From the NCBI GenBank assembly GCA_964648795.1, contig CAZYMB010000012.1, positions 1 through 62,329 of the forward strand: a stretch of DNA of 62,329 bases, given 5' to 3'. The DNA comes from JAHDDW01 sp964648795 (lineage in GTDB: Bacteria > Actinomycetota > Acidimicrobiia > Acidimicrobiales > SZUA-35). Position numbers and translations under genes: made by a program. Each line of letters begins with the position of its first letter. The first letter of the stretch is position 1. Shown piece by piece: positions 24,159 through 33,317 of the stretch. The notes beneath the pieces were generated by a model. That model saw nothing but the letters and a program-made list of their open reading frames with translations. It had not been told where the DNA came from and did not search any database.

Positions 24159-25901
24159 ATGCTTCGAACGAACCTTTGTGGTGAAATAACAAAATCTGAC
24201 CTAGGGTCGACCGTTACAGTGTGTGGCTGGGTGAACAGGCGCAGAGAACACGGTGAACATCTAGCTTTCGTAGATCTAAGAGACCACTCGGGTCTAGTGC
24301 AGTGCGTAGTGGACAATAGCGTTGACGTTCGAAGCGAATATGTACTCTGTATCACCGGGACTGTGTCTGCAAGGCCAGAAGGCACAATAAACTCCGAGTT
24401 ATCAACCGGTGAAATCGAAATCACTGACACCAGTGTTGAAGTCCTATCTATTGCGGAGCCGCCGGTCTTTCCGTTAGGGGACAATGCTGCAGAGGTAGAT
24501 GAAACAGTTCGGTTAAAGCACCGTTACCTGGATTTACGACGTAGTCGTATGCAGAAGAACTTACGTATCCGTTCGCAAGTCAATACAGCTATTCGTTCAT
24601 CAATGGTTGACCAGGGGTTTGTCGAAGTAGAAACACCAATGTTGATGCCATCGACGCCAGAAGGTGCAAGAGAGTTCTTAGTGCCATCGAGACAAAAGCC
24701 TGGCAACTTCTATGCGTTGCCACAGTCGCCGCAGTTGTATAAGCAGCTACTAATGGTTTCCGGAGTCGACCGGTACTTCCAGATTGCACGCTGTTTGCGA
24801 GACGAAGATTTGCGAGCTGACCGCCAGTATGAATTCAGCCAGCTAGACATGGAAATGAGCTTCGCTGAAGTAGATGATGTTCTTTCAGCTGTCGAAAAAA
24901 CTGTGCTTGACGCAGCCGAGGTAGTTCTCGGTGAACGACCAGGCGAGATCGAGCGTTTAACTTGGCACGAAGCAATGAACCGCTTCGGTATCGATAAGCC
25001 TGACCTCCGCTTCGGCTTTGAATTAACCGACCTGACTGAAATCTTTGGTTCAACCGAATTTAAAGCTTTCGCCGGCGAAGGTGTCGACAAATTTAGCATC
25101 AAGGGTATAAACGCCAAAGGAAAAGCAGCCGATTACGGCCGCAACAAGCTAGACGGTCTAACTGACGAAGCAAAATCCTTTGGAGCCAAGGGACTTGTTT
25201 GGATTAAGATTGCCGAAGACGGCTCGTTGGATTCCCCGGTGGCTAAGTTCTTCTCCGAAAAAGAGACAGCCGATCTAAAGAGTGCCCTTGACGCAGCACC
25301 AGGTGACCTCATCCTCATAGTGGCCGATACCTGGCTGACGACATGTACTGTTCTTGGTGAAGTGCGCAACAGGGTAGGGAGGCCACCTGTTCACGAGGGG
25401 CCATACAAATACCTTTGGGTGACGGACTTCCCAATGTTTGTCGGAACCGATGATAAGGGTAACCCAACGCCCGGCCACCACCCATTCTGTCACCCTCATC
25501 CAGAAGATCTAGACAAGATGGAAACCGACCCACTTGAAGTTCGGGCACTCGCCTATGACCTAGTCCTAAATGGTTGGGAACTTGGCTCAGGCAGTATCAG
25601 AATTCATGACCCGGGGCTGCAAAAACGAGTATTTGGTCTTCTAGGAATCTCGGATGAGGAAGCAGAATCTAAATTTGGGTTCTTCCTAAATCCATTCAAA
25701 TATGGAGCGCCCCCGCACGGTGGTTTTGCTTACGGAATCGATCGCCTCACCGCAATCTTGGCTGGTGAAGATAACATCCGCGAAGTAATTGCATTCCCTA
25801 AGCCATCTTCTGGTGCTGATCCAATGACCGGGTCTCCTGGTGAGATCGAAGCATCGGTACTCGAAGAAGTCGGCATCAAAGTTCTGCCGCCGGCAACTTA
25901 G
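24159..25901 (+). CDS. aspS: Aspartyl-tRNA synthetase, bacterial type
   Basis: Class II synthetase with an N-terminal OB anticodon-binding domain (TVCGWVNRRREHGEHLAFVDL), class II motif 1 and motif 2 (FQIARCLRDEDLRADRQYEF), the bacterial GAD insertion domain (about residues 280-420) and motif 3 near the end (GAPPHGGFAYGIDRLTAIL). I start it at ATG 24159 (MLRTNLCGEI, 580 residues) because of the -10 spacing; ATG 24153 would add two residues. Whether it also charges tRNA-Asn cannot be judged here, since neither asnS nor gatCAB is in the window. Its 3' end overlaps a convergent transporter gene by 4 nt. Confidence 0.95.
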   Translation: MLRTNLCGEITKSDLGSTVTVCGWVNRRREHGEHLAFVDLRDHSGLVQCVVDNSVDVRSEYVLCITGTVSARPEGTINSELSTGEIEITDTSVEVLSIAEPPVFPLGDNAAEVDETVRLKHRYLDLRRSRMQKNLRIRSQVNTAIRSSMVDQGFVEVETPMLMPSTPEGAREFLVPSRQKPGNFYALPQSPQLYKQLLMVSGVDRYFQIARCLRDEDLRADRQYEFSQLDMEMSFAEVDDVLSAVEKTVLDAAEVVLGERPGEIERLTWHEAMNRFGIDKPDLRFGFELTDLTEIFGSTEFKAFAGEGVDKFSIKGINAKGKAADYGRNKLDGLTDEAKSFGAKGLVWIKIAEDGSLDSPVAKFFSEKETADLKSALDAAPGDLILIVADTWLTTCTVLGEVRNRVGRPPVHEGPYKYLWVTDFPMFVGTDDKGNPTPGHHPFCHPHPEDLDKMETDPLEVRALAYDLVLNGWELGSGSIRIHDPGLQKRVFGLLGISDEEAESKFGFFLNPFKYGAPPHGGFAYGIDRLTAILAGEDNIREVIAFPKPSSGADPMTGSPGEIEASVLEEVGIKVLPPAT

Positions 25902-26608
25902 CCAATCCAGGTGCCAACAAAATAGGTAACGGCACAAGCTGCGGTGGCCACAAGAACTTGTCTAGCCGCAGTTGGTAATGCTGGGCGCTCTGTGAAATGG
26001 GCTAGTGCAGTTCCAACTATGGCCGCGGTAGCTATAGCCAGTAGCAAAGAGATGATAATTGTTATGTTGCCCGACGCGAAAAACCAAGGCACGAGGGGAA
26101 TCACTGCGCCGACTGTGAACGCTATGAAACTTGTTATAGCCGTAGCACCCGGGTCGCCTATTGAATCTGGATCGACTCCGAGCTCTTCTCTGGCGTGAAC
26201 CTCTAAAGCAATTTCTGGATCCCGGTGAATTGCAGTGGCCAACACCTGTGCCTCAGACTTGGTGAGCCCACGTTTCTCATATATTGCGGTTAACTCAGCC
26301 AGCTCGGATTTAGGATTCTCCTCCAGCGACTTGCGCTCGATTTCTAGTTCTCGTGTTACCAGCTCGGATTCGGCTTTAACAGAAACATACTCACCGGCCG
26401 CCATCGAGAATGCGCCAGCGATTAATCCGGCAACCCCGGCTGCAACAACCGTTGAGCCATCATTGGCAGCACCCGCAACACCAATGATAAGAGCTGCGTT
26501 GGAAACAAGCCCGTCAGAAACTCCAAAGACTGCGGCCCGAGCCGACCCACCTGACACGTCACGGTGAGAATGCACCATGTGGTCGCCGTGGACATGTTTG
26601 CTAAGCAT
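25898..26608 (-). CDS. VIT1/CCC1-family iron/manganese transporter
   Basis: Membrane transporter of 236 residues. The conserved start is HRDVSGGSARAAVFGVSDGLVSN, with span-1 residues typical of the family. After span 2 comes AAGEYVSVKAESEL, then a long cytoplasmic helical hairpin (ELEIERKSLEENPKSELAEL to about residue 150), which in VIT1 proteins binds metal through acidic residues. The three last spans follow. The family moves Fe2+ or Mn2+ out of the cytoplasm. The start is preceded by an acidic membrane-protein gene on the same strand. Confidence 0.9.
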   Translation of the reverse strand: MLSKHVHGDHMVHSHRDVSGGSARAAVFGVSDGLVSNAALIIGVAGAANDGSTVVAAGVAGLIAGAFSMAAGEYVSVKAESELVTRELEIERKSLEENPKSELAELTAIYEKRGLTKSEAQVLATAIHRDPEIALEVHAREELGVDPDSIGDPGATAITSFIAFTVGAVIPLVPWFFASGNITIIISLLLAIATAAIVGTALAHFTERPALPTAARQVLVATAACAVTYFVGTWIG

Positions 26609-26634
26609 ATTTTTACCTTAGCACGGAACTGTGT

Positions 26635-27522
26635 CTACTCTTCAAGCCAAATCTGGACGACTACGTCATCCTCGTCGATTGCTGGATAGATCAGGTCATC
26701 GCCGTCAGTTAGCTCTGAGTTCTCAGGAGTAATCGTCATCTTTAATGCGATATCGCCCTTTACAGCTTTAGCTTCAGAGTGTCCGTTTGGAATGATCTCA
26801 TAACCCAGTCGCTCTAGCTCGTCAGCAAACCTAGAACCAACATCTACTGCCTCATATTCACTCGAAGAGTAGGCCTTTGCTTTCGTTGCTCTGGCGTCGT
26901 CTGCAAGCTTAACTTTTGATGGCAGGTTCATCTCTGACATGATCGAGTCGAGAGAGAAGACTTGCGAATCTTCTAAGTCATCATCGCTTGAATCGTCACT
27001 GTCATTGTCATCTGAAGAGTCTTGATTATCGGTGTCGTCATCAGTGTTATCATCGGTGTCGCCGGATGCAACGTCTCCGTCCTCTGAGTCTTCAACTGGG
27101 AACCATTGCGCAAGCTCAGGGTCCACTTCGTTGATTTCGGTATCAGAAACTTCATCGTTAAAGTCAGTGTCGTCAACCAGTTTCGTTTCAACAGATTCTT
27201 CGGCAGCTTGTTCGTCGTTGTCGAACTCAGCCACGTCAAGTTGTTCGATAGTGTCTGTCTCATTCAGGACGGCTGCCTTGGGTGCTGTCTCATCAAGTTG
27301 GACAACAGCAAACTCATCTTGGTCTGTATCGTCGTCGTTCAGTGCTTCACGCGTAACTTGACTATCGATAGAGTCTTGATCCTGGTCAATGCCAATCACA
27401 CTTGGGAAGTAACGGTTGAGGACAACGATTAGTGACAAAGGTATCCAAAGGATTAAAGCAAATGTAAATAACTGGCGAGAATTTATGGCGACCAGATCTA
27501 AGGTCGTAAGCGCATCTAGCAT
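26635..27522 (-). CDS. Unrecognised single-span protein with a very acidic linker
   Basis: The 295-residue protein has one hydrophobic helix (about residues 18-36: LFTFALILWIPLSLIVVLN). About 140 residues made largely of Asp, Glu, Ser and Thr follow (for example SGDTDDNTDDDTDNQDSSD). A C-terminal region of about 90 residues looks folded: it begins near IMSEMNLPSKVKL and contains VGSRFADELERLGYEIIPN and ALKMTITPEN. The C-terminal part may be a small alpha/beta domain, but I do not recognise it. It lies 26 nt upstream of the VIT1-like gene on the same strand, so the two may be cotranscribed. Confidence 0.6.
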   Translation of the reverse strand: MLDALTTLDLVAINSRQLFTFALILWIPLSLIVVLNRYFPSVIGIDQDQDSIDSQVTREALNDDDTDQDEFAVVQLDETAPKAAVLNETDTIEQLDVAEFDNDEQAAEESVETKLVDDTDFNDEVSDTEINEVDPELAQWFPVEDSEDGDVASGDTDDNTDDDTDNQDSSDDNDSDDSSDDDLEDSQVFSLDSIMSEMNLPSKVKLADDARATKAKAYSSSEYEAVDVGSRFADELERLGYEIIPNGHSEAKAVKGDIALKMTITPENSELTDGDDLIYPAIDEDDVVVQIWLEE

Positions 27523-27714
27523 TTTAGGATTCCACCGCCTTTTCCACCTTTAAGCATTTTAGCCCACCAAGTTGTAGTCGCAATGGGGGCCAAGGGCTTT
27601 TGAGTAACTCGTTAGTAAGGTCCAAATCGGCCGGTGTGCCGAAAATTTGAGTAATCATCCTGCAAAGTCGCGACTTTAGTGGAGACTCTTCGCAACATCA
27701 GGTAGTTTAAAGGA

Positions 27715-28092
27715 ATGCTAGTTCGACTCTTTAAGCGCTTAATTAGATGGGGTCTTGTTACCTTTGTGCTAAAGAAAATCCTTAAAACCAAGGCCTCGAA
27801 ACAGGCACAACAAGCGGCTGCAGAGTTCCAAGAGACACTTCCGCCAAGTATTGCTAGCTCTGTCGACTCACTTCCCCCTAAGGTAAAGGCAGCAGCCGGG
27901 TCTGCAATTATTGCTGGAAGGTCTGCCAAAAAAGTAATCGATGCAGCAACTGGCAGACGAGAGTCTGTGTTTAAGTCCTTCTCTCAGTACCAAAAGTCTG
28001 TAAAGAAAAACACGGCAGAGGCACCAAGTTCTGATCCGAGCGTCGTCGATCTTGACCAAGTTCGTCAGGCTCAGCAGCAACAGCAGCAGTAG
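27715..28092 (+). CDS. Unrecognised basic helical protein upstream of alaS
   Basis: The 125-residue protein starts with a basic amphipathic stretch (LVRLFKRLIRWGLVTFVLKKILK) that could lie on or across the membrane. An Ala/Lys-rich helical region follows, then a Gln-rich end made by a run of CAG/CAA codons (28074-28091). In other actinobacteria a small unnamed protein also sits just before alaS, so this may be a positional counterpart, but I cannot show homology. It ends 37 nt before alaS. Confidence 0.55.
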   Translation: MLVRLFKRLIRWGLVTFVLKKILKTKASKQAQQAAAEFQETLPPSIASSVDSLPPKVKAAAGSAIIAGRSAKKVIDAATGRRESVFKSFSQYQKSVKKNTAEAPSSDPSVVDLDQVRQAQQQQQQ

Positions 28093-28116
28093 CCCCACAA
28101 TCTTGGCCTAAGGTTG

Positions 28117-28122
28117 TAGTCT
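28117..28122 (+). promoter_or_regulatory. -10 box TAGTCT of alaS (leaderless)
   Basis: TAGTCT ends 7 nt before the alaS ATG; no Shine-Dalgarno lies between them. Confidence 0.42.
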
Positions 28123-28129
28123 GTACGCT

Positions 28130-30724
28130 ATGCCTAGCCCACTTACAGCTCAGCAAGTCCGTGAACTATTTGTCGAATTTTTCGAGCAAAGTGATCACAC
28201 ACAGATTGCTTCAGCCAGCCTTATTCCTCACGACGACACACTGCTGTTCGTCAACTCCGGAATGGTTCCGTTCAAGCCGTACTTTTTAGGCGAGTCTAAA
28301 CCCGAACACAATAGGGCAGTCACAGTACAAAAATGTGTAAGAGCCGGCGGAAAACATAACGATCTAGATGAGGTCGGGAGAACTAGCCGTCATCTGACTT
28401 TCTTTGAAATGATGGGCAACTTCAGCTTTGGTGACTATTTCAAGGAGCAAGCTATTGAGTTTGCTTGGGAGTTTGTGACGCAAAAGCTCGGACTTGATCC
28501 TGAGAGACTTTGGGTCACCGTTCACTTGAGTGACGATGAAGCAGCCGCAATCTGGGCAGAGAAGGTTGGGATTCCCCCGGAGCGAATACAGCGTCTTGAT
28601 GAAGACAACTGGTGGCGCATGGCTGACACAGGGCCAAACGGGCCTTGCTCAGAGATTTTTTGGGATAAAGGACCAGAATACGGTGAAGGTGGAGGGCCGG
28701 CATATGGAGCAGAAGACAGATTCATTGAGATCTGGAACTTAGTCTTTATGCAGTTCGAGACAGATGAGGCTGGAGAGTCAACGCCATTGCCTAGCCCGTC
28801 AATCGATACAGGTGCAGGACTCGAACGCATAGTGTCAGTTCTACAAGGCAAAGACTCAGTCTTTGAAATCGACGAGATGGCAGACTTGATAGCTAGCGCT
28901 GAAGAAGTAACCGGCTATAAACTGGGGACCTCCGATGACTCAGATCTAGCGCTACGCGTTCTGGCCGAACACGCCAGGACAATGGTATTTCTCATTAGCG
29001 ATGGCGTCTTACCTTCAAACGAAGACCGAGGCTACGTCCTGCGTCGTATTATGCGAAGAGCAATACGCTTTGCTTACCTGTTGGGTGTTGAGGACGTAGT
29101 GACCCCGAGTTTGGTTGACGCTGCAGTTCGGATCATGAGCCCCAGCTACCCAGAGTTGAACGACTCACACGAGCTCGTTCGCTCTGTTGTTGAGCGCGAA
29201 GAAGTACAGTTCCGAAAGACTCTTGCATCTGGTTCAAAGATCCTGGCCGAGAAGATGGATGAAATGGGTGAGTCGAAGGTTCTAAGCGGTGACGTAGCAT
29301 TTATGTTGCACGATACTTATGGCTTCCCAGTCGAGGTTACCGCAGAGGTTTTGGCCGAGAACGATAAGACTGTCGATATGGACGGCTTTGCTGCAGCGAT
29401 GACGCAACAACGTGAAAAGTCTAAGAGCGCCCGCAAAGTAGCGCAAGCAGCTGATGACGCAGCATTGGTTGCCGAGTTGGTAGAAGCTGGCGTACAAACT
29501 GACTTTGTGGGTCGAGAAACATTCGTTGATGTGCAAGGTGAAGTTCAACTCGTAAGCGGTCCAGATTCGCAAGGTCGCTTTTCAGTAGTTGTTGATATGA
29601 CGCCTTTCTATGCCGAGTCGGGTGGTCAGGTTGGTGATACCGGAACAATCGATGCAGCTAACGCAAGCCTGCAAGTTGTCGATACTGTTTACGCAGCTCC
29701 TGGAATTGTTCGACACCTAGTTAGCCACGATGGTGATTCCTTAGGTATCTCAGTAGGCGATAAAGTCACGCTTTCTATCGATGTCGAAAGACGAGATTCG
29801 ATAAGACGTAATCACACAGGAACTCATATTCTTCACTGGGCTTTACGTAAAGTCGTCGGTGACCATGTGCAGCAGCAAGGCTCATGGGTTGGTCCAGACC
29901 GCCTTCGTTTTGACTTTAGCCACTTCGAAGCATTAACTCCGGACCAAATAGTCGAAATAGAAAACTTGGTCAACTCTACTGTTCTTGAAAATGTTGGAAC
30001 ATCTCACGTTGAAGTCTCAAAGTCTGAAGCTGAAGAAATGGGAGCCATAGCGTTCTTCGGAGACAAATATGGTGACAGGGTGAAAGTTCTAACAGCTGGT
30101 CCATCTCTAGAGTTCTGTGGAGGAACTCACGTGAATGCGCTAGGCGACATTGGCTGTATGAAGGTGACATCTGAAGGTTCTATTGGTTCAAACCTGCGAC
30201 GCATAGAGGCTGTTACTGGAACTGGAACAATTGAACTGATTAGAAGTTCTAATGCCAGGGTCGAGACGCTGGCCGAAAAACTTAAAGTAGCCCCAGCGAA
30301 CTTAGAAACAGGTTTAGACAAACAAGTTGGAGAGATGGCGCAACTTAAAGCTGAGTTAAAGCAGCTCAACTCGAAGTTGATCTCAGGGTTAGCCAACGAA
30401 CTAGTTGCCGAGGCACAAAACTCGAAACTCGTTAAGCGTCTTGATGGCTATGAACGCAACGACCTCGGTGACCTTGCCAAAGAGCTAGTTGGCTCAAAGG
30501 GGCTAAATGCGGTGGTGATTGCGGGAGAGCCATCGGGAGGCGGAGCATGTTTAATTGCTGCAGTTTCGCCCGATAGTGACTTGAATGCAGGTGAGCTAAT
30601 AGCCGATGGTTCAAAGGCAATTTCGGGAGGCGGCGGAAAGGGCAAAGACTTTGCGATGGCCGGCGGTAAGAATCCAGATGGTGTCCCTGAAGCTCTAGAT
30701 TTGGCCGCCAAACTTTTGTCATGA
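28130..30724 (+). CDS. alaS: Alanyl-tRNA synthetase
   Basis: Charges tRNA-Ala and edits Ser/Gly. At 864 residues it has the class II catalytic domain (FVNSGMVPFKPYFLGE; RTSRHLTFFEMMGNFSFGDY), the tRNA-recognition helices, and an editing domain with the HxxxH zinc site HTGTHILHW and the later CGGTHV. It ends with the C-Ala domain GGGGKGKDFAMAGGK. All key residues look intact. The stop overlaps ruvX by 4 nt (ATGA). Confidence 0.97.
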   Translation: MPSPLTAQQVRELFVEFFEQSDHTQIASASLIPHDDTLLFVNSGMVPFKPYFLGESKPEHNRAVTVQKCVRAGGKHNDLDEVGRTSRHLTFFEMMGNFSFGDYFKEQAIEFAWEFVTQKLGLDPERLWVTVHLSDDEAAAIWAEKVGIPPERIQRLDEDNWWRMADTGPNGPCSEIFWDKGPEYGEGGGPAYGAEDRFIEIWNLVFMQFETDEAGESTPLPSPSIDTGAGLERIVSVLQGKDSVFEIDEMADLIASAEEVTGYKLGTSDDSDLALRVLAEHARTMVFLISDGVLPSNEDRGYVLRRIMRRAIRFAYLLGVEDVVTPSLVDAAVRIMSPSYPELNDSHELVRSVVEREEVQFRKTLASGSKILAEKMDEMGESKVLSGDVAFMLHDTYGFPVEVTAEVLAENDKTVDMDGFAAAMTQQREKSKSARKVAQAADDAALVAELVEAGVQTDFVGRETFVDVQGEVQLVSGPDSQGRFSVVVDMTPFYAESGGQVGDTGTIDAANASLQVVDTVYAAPGIVRHLVSHDGDSLGISVGDKVTLSIDVERRDSIRRNHTGTHILHWALRKVVGDHVQQQGSWVGPDRLRFDFSHFEALTPDQIVEIENLVNSTVLENVGTSHVEVSKSEAEEMGAIAFFGDKYGDRVKVLTAGPSLEFCGGTHVNALGDIGCMKVTSEGSIGSNLRRIEAVTGTGTIELIRSSNARVETLAEKLKVAPANLETGLDKQVGEMAQLKAELKQLNSKLISGLANELVAEAQNSKLVKRLDGYERNDLGDLAKELVGSKGLNAVVIAGEPSGGGACLIAAVSPDSDLNAGELIADGSKAISGGGGKGKDFAMAGGKNPDGVPEALDLAAKLLS

Positions 30725-31149
30725 ATGAGATCCCAAACTCGGGAAGACTTCTAGGGCTAGATTTAGGTGATGCCCGAATTGGTGTGGCCATTAGTGACGA
30801 CGCTCAAGTTCTCGCAACACCGTATTCAAAGATCAAGCGCGTCGGAGACCGGAGAAAAGAATTTGAGGAGATCCAGTACCTCATTGAAGAAAACACGATT
30901 GCCGGGATTGTGGTGGGCGAGCCATTGAATCTAGATGGCTCAGCTTCGGTGCAAACAGAAAAGGTTCGTTCAGAAACTAATGCTCTCGCCAAGGTAGTAG
31001 CTGTACCGGTAGAACTGGTTGATGAGCGTTTAAGTAGTGCTCAAGGGCACAAAAGCCTGACGGAAAGCGGTCTCGAAGCTCGAGATCACAAAGAAGTAAT
31101 CGACTCGGTCGCCGCAGCGATCATTCTCCAAGCCTTTATCGATTGTTGA
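30721..31149 (+). CDS. ruvX: Putative pre-16S rRNA nuclease YqgF/RuvX
   Basis: A 142-residue RNase H-fold protein with LLGLDLGDARIGVAISDD at the start (first acidic residue), VVGEPLNLDGS in the middle and VDERLSSAQ toward the end. The family processes the 5' end of 16S rRNA in E. coli and is nearly universal. Translation is probably coupled to alaS. Confidence 0.93.
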   Translation: MNEIPNSGRLLGLDLGDARIGVAISDDAQVLATPYSKIKRVGDRRKEFEEIQYLIEENTIAGIVVGEPLNLDGSASVQTEKVRSETNALAKVVAVPVELVDERLSSAQGHKSLTESGLEARDHKEVIDSVAAAIILQAFIDC

Positions 31150-31196
31150 TTATTAAGAGTTATTTACATTGCTCAGCTTCAGAGGCGCCTAGGGCT

Positions 31197-31202
31197 TAAA
31201 CT
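31197..31202 (+). promoter_or_regulatory. -10 box TAAACT of mltG (leaderless)
   Basis: TAAACT ends 6 nt before the GTG start of mltG. The GGAG found between them is too close to the start to be a good Shine-Dalgarno. Confidence 0.45.
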
Positions 31203-31208
31203 GGAGAA

Positions 31209-32405
31209 GTGAAAGAGACCGAAGAGCGACCTGTAGATGAACATGGCTATTCGACGGTCACCGAGTTTGATGGCTCCGAAGTTGACCTAGACGTCGAGCT
31301 GAATGATGATGAGTTCGTAACGTTGCGCCCAGACTCAGTTCGCCGTCGTAGAATCTGGATTACTCTTGGCATACTCGTTGTGCTTCTCGCTATCGTTGCA
31401 TTTGCTGCATGGAGCTGGGGGCAAAGTCAAATAAACTCTGACGGCCCTCCTGGTGAAGTCGTCGAAATTGTTGTTCCCGAAGGAGCTATCCCTGGAGAAA
31501 TTGCTAACCAGTTGGCTGATGCCGGAGTGGTTCCAAATGGTCAAGCATTTCAGCTTTGGGCAACAGTGTTTAGATCATTCGATAATTTCCAAGCGGGAAC
31601 ATATCAGTTCAATACGAATATCAGTGCAGATGACGCATTAGAGGTCTTTCGAGCGGGGCCAGCTCTTGAAGAAACCGCCACTATTCAGATCATCGAGGGG
31701 GAGACTATAGAGGATTTCATTCCCAAGATTGCAGCACAGCTTCCTGACGTTAGTGAGGCAGACTTTTTTGAAGCTCTAGAAGATCCAGAACTTATTGCAG
31801 AATTTAGACCTGAAGGAAACACGAGCTGGGAAGGCTTGCTGGATCCGGACACTCACGAAGTGTTTTTAGACTCGAGCGCAACTGATATTATCCAATTCCT
31901 ACACCGAGAGTTTGTGGAAAGTTCTCTTGAAAACAATCTAGGAGCAGCCAACACAGAAGCCGAGTTCGGCCTCAGTAAGTACGAGATTATCGTCATTGCT
32001 TCGATGATCGAGGCTGAAGCCCAAGTTGATGAGGACTTTGGCATGGTTTCAAGAGTTATTCACAATCGATTAAGAGATCAAGCTTGGCTCGACATCGATG
32101 CGACCCTTGTATATTCAACGGGCAGGTCAGTGATTACTAACGTGGATCTTCAGAATGAGGATGACCCCTATAACACGAGTAGTCAAGCCGGTGAGGTAAC
32201 CCGTGGGCGTATCCCACCAACCCCAATCGGAGCTCCTAGTAGTCGAGCTATTAACGCTGCACTGAACCCAACAGAAGGTGACTGGCAGTTCTATGTTCTT
32301 GATGAATCACTAGATGGCAGCCACTTCTTTAGTCTGACTCTGGAAGAGCATAATAGGGCTGTAGCTCGGTTTAGAAGTGCTCTAGCAACTCAACAAGCCG
32401 AGTAG
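31209..32405 (+). CDS. mltG: Endolytic murein transglycosylase MltG (YceG-like)
   Basis: Membrane-bound enzyme that cleaves nascent glycan strands and sets their length. It has a 50-residue acidic cytoplasmic N-terminus, one span (IWITLGILVVLLAIVAFAAW), then a LysM-like part (VVEIVVPEGAIPGEIANQLA and IQIIEGETIEDFIPK). The catalytic region EIIVIASMIEAEAQ holds the conserved Glu. VIHNRL and LDIDATLVYSTGR follow, as in the family. It has 398 residues and a GTG start. aroE follows after 9 nt. Confidence 0.92.
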   Translation: MKETEERPVDEHGYSTVTEFDGSEVDLDVELNDDEFVTLRPDSVRRRRIWITLGILVVLLAIVAFAAWSWGQSQINSDGPPGEVVEIVVPEGAIPGEIANQLADAGVVPNGQAFQLWATVFRSFDNFQAGTYQFNTNISADDALEVFRAGPALEETATIQIIEGETIEDFIPKIAAQLPDVSEADFFEALEDPELIAEFRPEGNTSWEGLLDPDTHEVFLDSSATDIIQFLHREFVESSLENNLGAANTEAEFGLSKYEIIVIASMIEAEAQVDEDFGMVSRVIHNRLRDQAWLDIDATLVYSTGRSVITNVDLQNEDDPYNTSSQAGEVTRGRIPPTPIGAPSSRAINAALNPTEGDWQFYVLDESLDGSHFFSLTLEEHNRAVARFRSALATQQAE

Positions 32406-32414
32406 GGCGAGCCA

Positions 32415-33218
32415 TTGTCGCTCTCGGCTGCAGTAATAGGTTCACCAGTTAGTCATTCACTTTCGCCAGCGATGCATAATGCTGCCTACCAGGAGCTTGG
32501 GTTAGATGTTAAGTACACAGCGATTGACTTAACTGCTGCTGAGGTACCGAACTTTTTAGAAGAGGTCAGAGTCGGCGCCTGGCTAGGAGTGAACGTCACC
32601 ACACCTCACAAACAGCTTGTGTCGAAACTAGTCGATAAACTGACACCATCAGCACAAGCCTTAGACGGGGTTAACTCAGTTCACGTTGTCGATGGTCAAT
32701 TGGTTGGCGACTCAACCGATGGACGTGGACTTATACGAGGTATCGAAGAAAGCTTCGGTGGTGTGGTTGGTAAAAGAGTTGTGGTCTTGGGAAGTGGCGC
32801 CGCAGCTAGGTCAATTATTTTTGCTTTCGGGCTTAGCCAGGTGAGCGAGATTGGGATCCTCAACCGAACCGTGGAATCTGCACGCAAAGCGGCTGAGCTT
32901 ACACCGCTGGCGAGAATAATCTCTGATGGCGACGTGAGTGAAGCAGATATTGTCGTTAATGCAACCTCGGTGGGAATGCAATGTGGGCCGAGCGAAGCAG
33001 AACTGCCAGTAGCGGCCAGCAAATTGGTGCCGTCTCAGCTGGTCGTCGATATTGTCTACAAGCCCATTGAGACGCCGCTACTAGAAGCGGCTAGAAGACT
33101 GGGTTGTAAGACAATAGACGGTCGCTCGATGTTACTGCACCAGGCATGCCTATCTATTGAGGCTTGGACCAATAAACCAGCTCCAATAGCGGTAATGCGC
33201 TCTGCGCTAGAGCTATAA
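32415..33218 (+). CDS. aroE: Shikimate dehydrogenase
   Basis: NADP-dependent reduction of 3-dehydroshikimate in the aromatic pathway; 267 residues. The substrate site is visible in GSPVSHSLSPAMHNAAY and GVNVTTPHK (catalytic Lys), the nucleotide-binding loop in VVLGSGAAARSI, and NATSVGM and DGRSMLLHQA complete the pattern. The best start is TTG at 32415, right before the conserved N-terminus. It follows mltG closely. A second aromatic gene (aroKB fusion) lies 1.8 kb downstream. Confidence 0.93.
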   Translation: MSLSAAVIGSPVSHSLSPAMHNAAYQELGLDVKYTAIDLTAAEVPNFLEEVRVGAWLGVNVTTPHKQLVSKLVDKLTPSAQALDGVNSVHVVDGQLVGDSTDGRGLIRGIEESFGGVVGKRVVVLGSGAAARSIIFAFGLSQVSEIGILNRTVESARKAAELTPLARIISDGDVSEADIVVNATSVGMQCGPSEAELPVAASKLVPSQLVVDIVYKPIETPLLEAARRLGCKTIDGRSMLLHQACLSIEAWTNKPAPIAVMRSALEL

Positions 33219-33317
33219 GTTCACCACAGCTAGCGGCCAGAAATGCTGCAATTAATTTAAAGTCGGGCTAATAGCTACCGATTCTATGAACTAAGAGTAT
33301 TTCTGAAAGGTACCTCA